Source: Harmothoe impar (Eukaryota; Annelida; Polychaeta; Phyllodocida; Polynoidae). From it: DNA of 64,000 bases. The position numbers were made by a program, and so were the translations under genes. The notes under the pieces were generated by a model that worked only from the letters and a program-made list of their open reading frames with translations, ran no database searches and was not told where the DNA came from. Positions 61,677 to 64,000 of this stretch are shown piece after piece. The stretch lies in contig OX381713.1 of NCBI GenBank assembly GCA_947462335.1, positions 23,862,381 through 23,926,380 on the forward strand, read 5' to 3'. Position 1 is the first letter of the stretch. Every line of letters starts with the position of its first letter.

Positions 61677-61871
61677 GTAATCTCAGTATTTGAGTAGAGA
61701 ATACACCCCCCCCCCCCCACCACCAACCCACACTCTCTAGTCAGCATCCTCCACCTATACTAGTGCCAACTGACCTCCTGGCCCCTTCACAGGCCACCCC
61801 ACAGAAAGGCTCACAATTTAAAACAAGAATAGCAGGAATGGTTTATGTAGAAAGCTCATATAGAATGCTAA

Positions 61872-61950
61872 CCCTTTAATAGCCACATCATGCTTTAATA
61901 ATACGTCATGAGCTTTCGTGGCATTAGAGTACTATGTGGCCCTTAAAGGG
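61872..61950. mobile_element. piggyBac-type MITE, short copy G (79 bp)
   Basis: CTAA (61868-61871) on the left and TTAA (61951-61954) on the right flank CCCTTTAATAGCCACAT and ACTATGTGGCCCTTAAAGGG. Both termini are clear, but the palindromic core is almost entirely deleted. Confidence 0.75.
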
Positions 61951-63877
61951 TTAAACACAAAGATGTCTGATAACAGTAGATGCAGAGGTGATAACATTTC
62001 ATGTACATGTATTATATTCAAGTGCAAGCACACCGGTACACATGACATTAATTGCAAAGAGATGCATATTTTACAGGTTTGTTGACATGATGACTGACAC
62101 AAGTTTGAGACAAGTTTACTATATAATGATACTTAAAACAATAACAAGGAGAATCATTCTCAATTTTCTGACAACCAACAATGACTATATGACTGAGCCA
62201 CCTGACAATCCCGGGCTGACAATTAGAGTGTAGACACAGGAGCTTATTCTGCCATGCTGTCCTTGAGCTGCTCATTATTGCTGACAAGTCATCAAGCAAG
62301 GCACCATCCTTAACCCCCTTCAAATAATGTAGGCCACATATTCTGCTCTCCGATCTATATTGATGTAATGAATCATACTTATAGATACTGTAGGTAAGAC
62401 CTAAAATACGATTAGGATATAACTGTATACATAAATGGCATTGTTACTTCGATTTGGGGGAATTATTCAAGATGGAGCATCTTAATCTACCTCTATATAT
62501 ATACATTGTGCAGCTAGATTTGTGATGGGAGGTTTGATAAGAGGCATGTACAGGCATGCTATGTTATACATGTACAATGTATCATTGAGCTTGGTGGAGA
62601 TAATATTATGAAGAGGCAGGGGAAGTTGGAGACAGTTGTAACGGCAGGAATCTGTTATACAGGAAGGACCTTTCAATTTTTAAAAAGGTAGACAATTTAT
62701 AGCTACCCCACACTGACCCAGCACCCCTTCCACTAGCTATAAAGACTGCGGGGGCCACAGGGCGAGTGGCAATAGTAGTGGGGACATTTCGGGAGTGCCC
62801 CTGGTATTTTTGTACAACCAAGAGCCTCCTTTGATCTCATTCTAGAAACATATGGGAAGAGTTGCCGCCCTTTAAAACCCTGAGAACCGTCGTGGGACTC
62901 ACCACCTCTCCATCAAAAGCCTCTCAGTGCTGCCCAGTATGGAGTCCAATGGTGGTGTCATTCTTCTGAATTTTACCCGGAGAGTGGAGGAGGAGTGAAG
63001 AACTGGGGGGAGATTGAGTGACAGACAGAGGAGAGGGGGGACTCTATTTCTATTCACTAGTTCGGCGCGGCGCAGGAATACTACATTGTAAAGGGCGTTG
63101 GTGGTGAAAAGGCGGGGCGGTGGTGAAAAGATTCCTGCGCCAGTGTCTCCAATGGCTTTTGTTGGGGATGTGGGATGGACTGTAGTGGGAGGTGGGAGGG
63201 GGGTGCCCCTACTAAGTAGGGGGGAGGGGTGGCTTTGACTGTACCGACACCTCAGTGGCGGCCCAGGCGGCTAGGGCTACCTGGTTTCCTCACCTATGGA
63301 ACTCCACCCTCTCCACTCCCCTCACACCTCGGCCTTAGTAAAGATCCCCTCCTGCCTGCGTCTACCCTTTTTATGCAGTCACCTCAGCCGGCCCTCTATT
63401 TATATATACCCACAAACACCTAAATTAGGTCTACACAACTTTTATGTATAGCCAGCATTTTCCCACACAGTCCTCTGCCACATGCCATTTTCAAATATGT
63501 AGGTCTTTTCCTTCCTTTTTTTTTCATATTATTTCATATTATGGTGTGTGTTTTTTTCACTCAGAGAGTGTGATAACATAGTCTACTATCGGGATGGGCT
63601 GTTTTCACATTAGCTTGAAGGATGAAAGCTTTCAGCCATTCCCACAGCACCACCTTCAGTGCGTTTCCTCCTCTATACAGCAACACAGATCCCCTCCCAC
63701 TGTCACCTGAAGGGAAATTAGATCTAATTTTGAGCTGCAGAATCACAGCGATAACATCATCAGTGATGTTTTATCAATGTATTACCGACAAATCACCGGT
63801 AAAAAGGCCATATAGGATGACAATAACGACGTTTTATCACCTTAATGAATGGGGGAATCAGTGGTAATGGCTACCTG

Positions 63878-63932
63878 TGACGTCACAGCTTGACGTCACC
63901 GCATGACGTTATGACGTCACAGCGTGATGTCA
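63878..63932. promoter_or_regulatory. array of five CRE-type sites
   Basis: Three perfect TGACGTCA palindromes (63878, 63891, 63912) and two variants (TGACGTTA at 63904, TGATGTCA at 63925) are spaced 13, 13, 8 and 13 bp. The consensus is the CREB/ATF binding site. The regular 13-bp step with TGACGTCAC(A/C)GC(T/A/G) shows it also arose by tandem duplication. What it regulates is unknown. Confidence 0.6.
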
Positions 63933-64000
63933 CACCAGGGATGCACAAGCTGTGAAGAAGTAGCTTTTACTTAAAAAGACCTGACACGGGGGGACATGGT

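Larger units (their letters stand above)
48513..64000 (+). other. Lhx2/9 intron 3 and beyond, no homeodomain exon found
   Basis: The donor GTAAGT is at 48513. I read the remaining 15.5 kb for the homeodomain words (KRMRTSF, NPDAKDL, VWFQNARAK) on the + strand and found no convincing match, so the next exon probably lies past 64000. The stretch holds the CpG islets, MITEs, hairpin and motif clusters listed separately. Parts not listed (for example 49900-51000, 54750-56800, 57770-61000, 62000-63850) show short spurious frames, GT-rich and G/C-run low complexity, and nothing else I can name. Confidence 0.7.

Noticed and set aside
48513..64000. Search for the Lhx2/9 homeodomain exons
   Set aside because: I looked for codon forms of KRMRTSF, NPDAKDL and VWFQNARAK and found none; reported as absent from the window rather than forced.

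Overview
The window is animal (metazoan) nuclear DNA. It holds the 5' part of one LIM-homeobox gene of the Lhx2/9 (apterous) family on the + strand, spread over three recognisable coding exons: exon 1 at 8470-8799, exon 2 (LIM1) at 14498-14700 and exon 3 (LIM2) at 48160-48512. The junctions are canonical GT/AG and the phases agree (0, then 2, then 1). The homeodomain and C-terminus are not recognisable here and should lie beyond 64000. The organism is probably a marine invertebrate. A cephalochordate (amphioxus-like) source is my best guess from the close match to chordate Lhx2/9 and the repeat landscape, but no sequence shown here proves it.

Layout. 1-8469 is upstream non-coding DNA with a CCAAT box and GC box near 6755-6790 and a CpG-rich 5' leader. 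8800-14497 is intron 1. 14701-48159 is a 33.5-kb intron between the two LIM domains. 48513-64000 is the start of intron 3, or further untranslated intronic sequence. The very long second intron holds most of the interest: an intact two-ORF non-LTR retrotransposon (about 42060-47530), an intron-containing tRNA-Arg(CCT) gene on the - strand (32034-32144), a 599-bp inverted-repeat element built from many copies of a GTGATGTGTA word, a smaller inverted repeat with five 20-bp hairpin units, and a cluster of CCTTGAC motifs.

The retrotransposon is the strongest candidate for something unusual. Its ORF1 protein has the expected coiled coil, RRM-like and C-terminal nucleic-acid-binding regions. After these comes a C-terminal ~150-residue segment that reads as a NADAR (YbiA-like, NAD/ADP-ribose-linked) domain. 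Its ORF2 carries an APE-type endonuclease and a reverse transcriptase with YADD. The two ORFs are separated by an unusually long 742-bp spacer.

Other structure: a family of TTAA-flanked piggyBac-type MITEs (about seven copies), one PIF/Harbinger-type MITE with TAA duplications, a near-perfect 44-bp-arm hairpin (51011-51113), a regularly spaced CRE (TGACGTCA) array at the right end, and CpG-rich islets scattered through the introns that carry NRF1-, ETS- and YY1-type words plus a recurring GCAGACGAC word. There are also more than 20 long G/C homopolymers. Everything else in the window looks like ordinary intronic or intergenic sequence without supportable genes.
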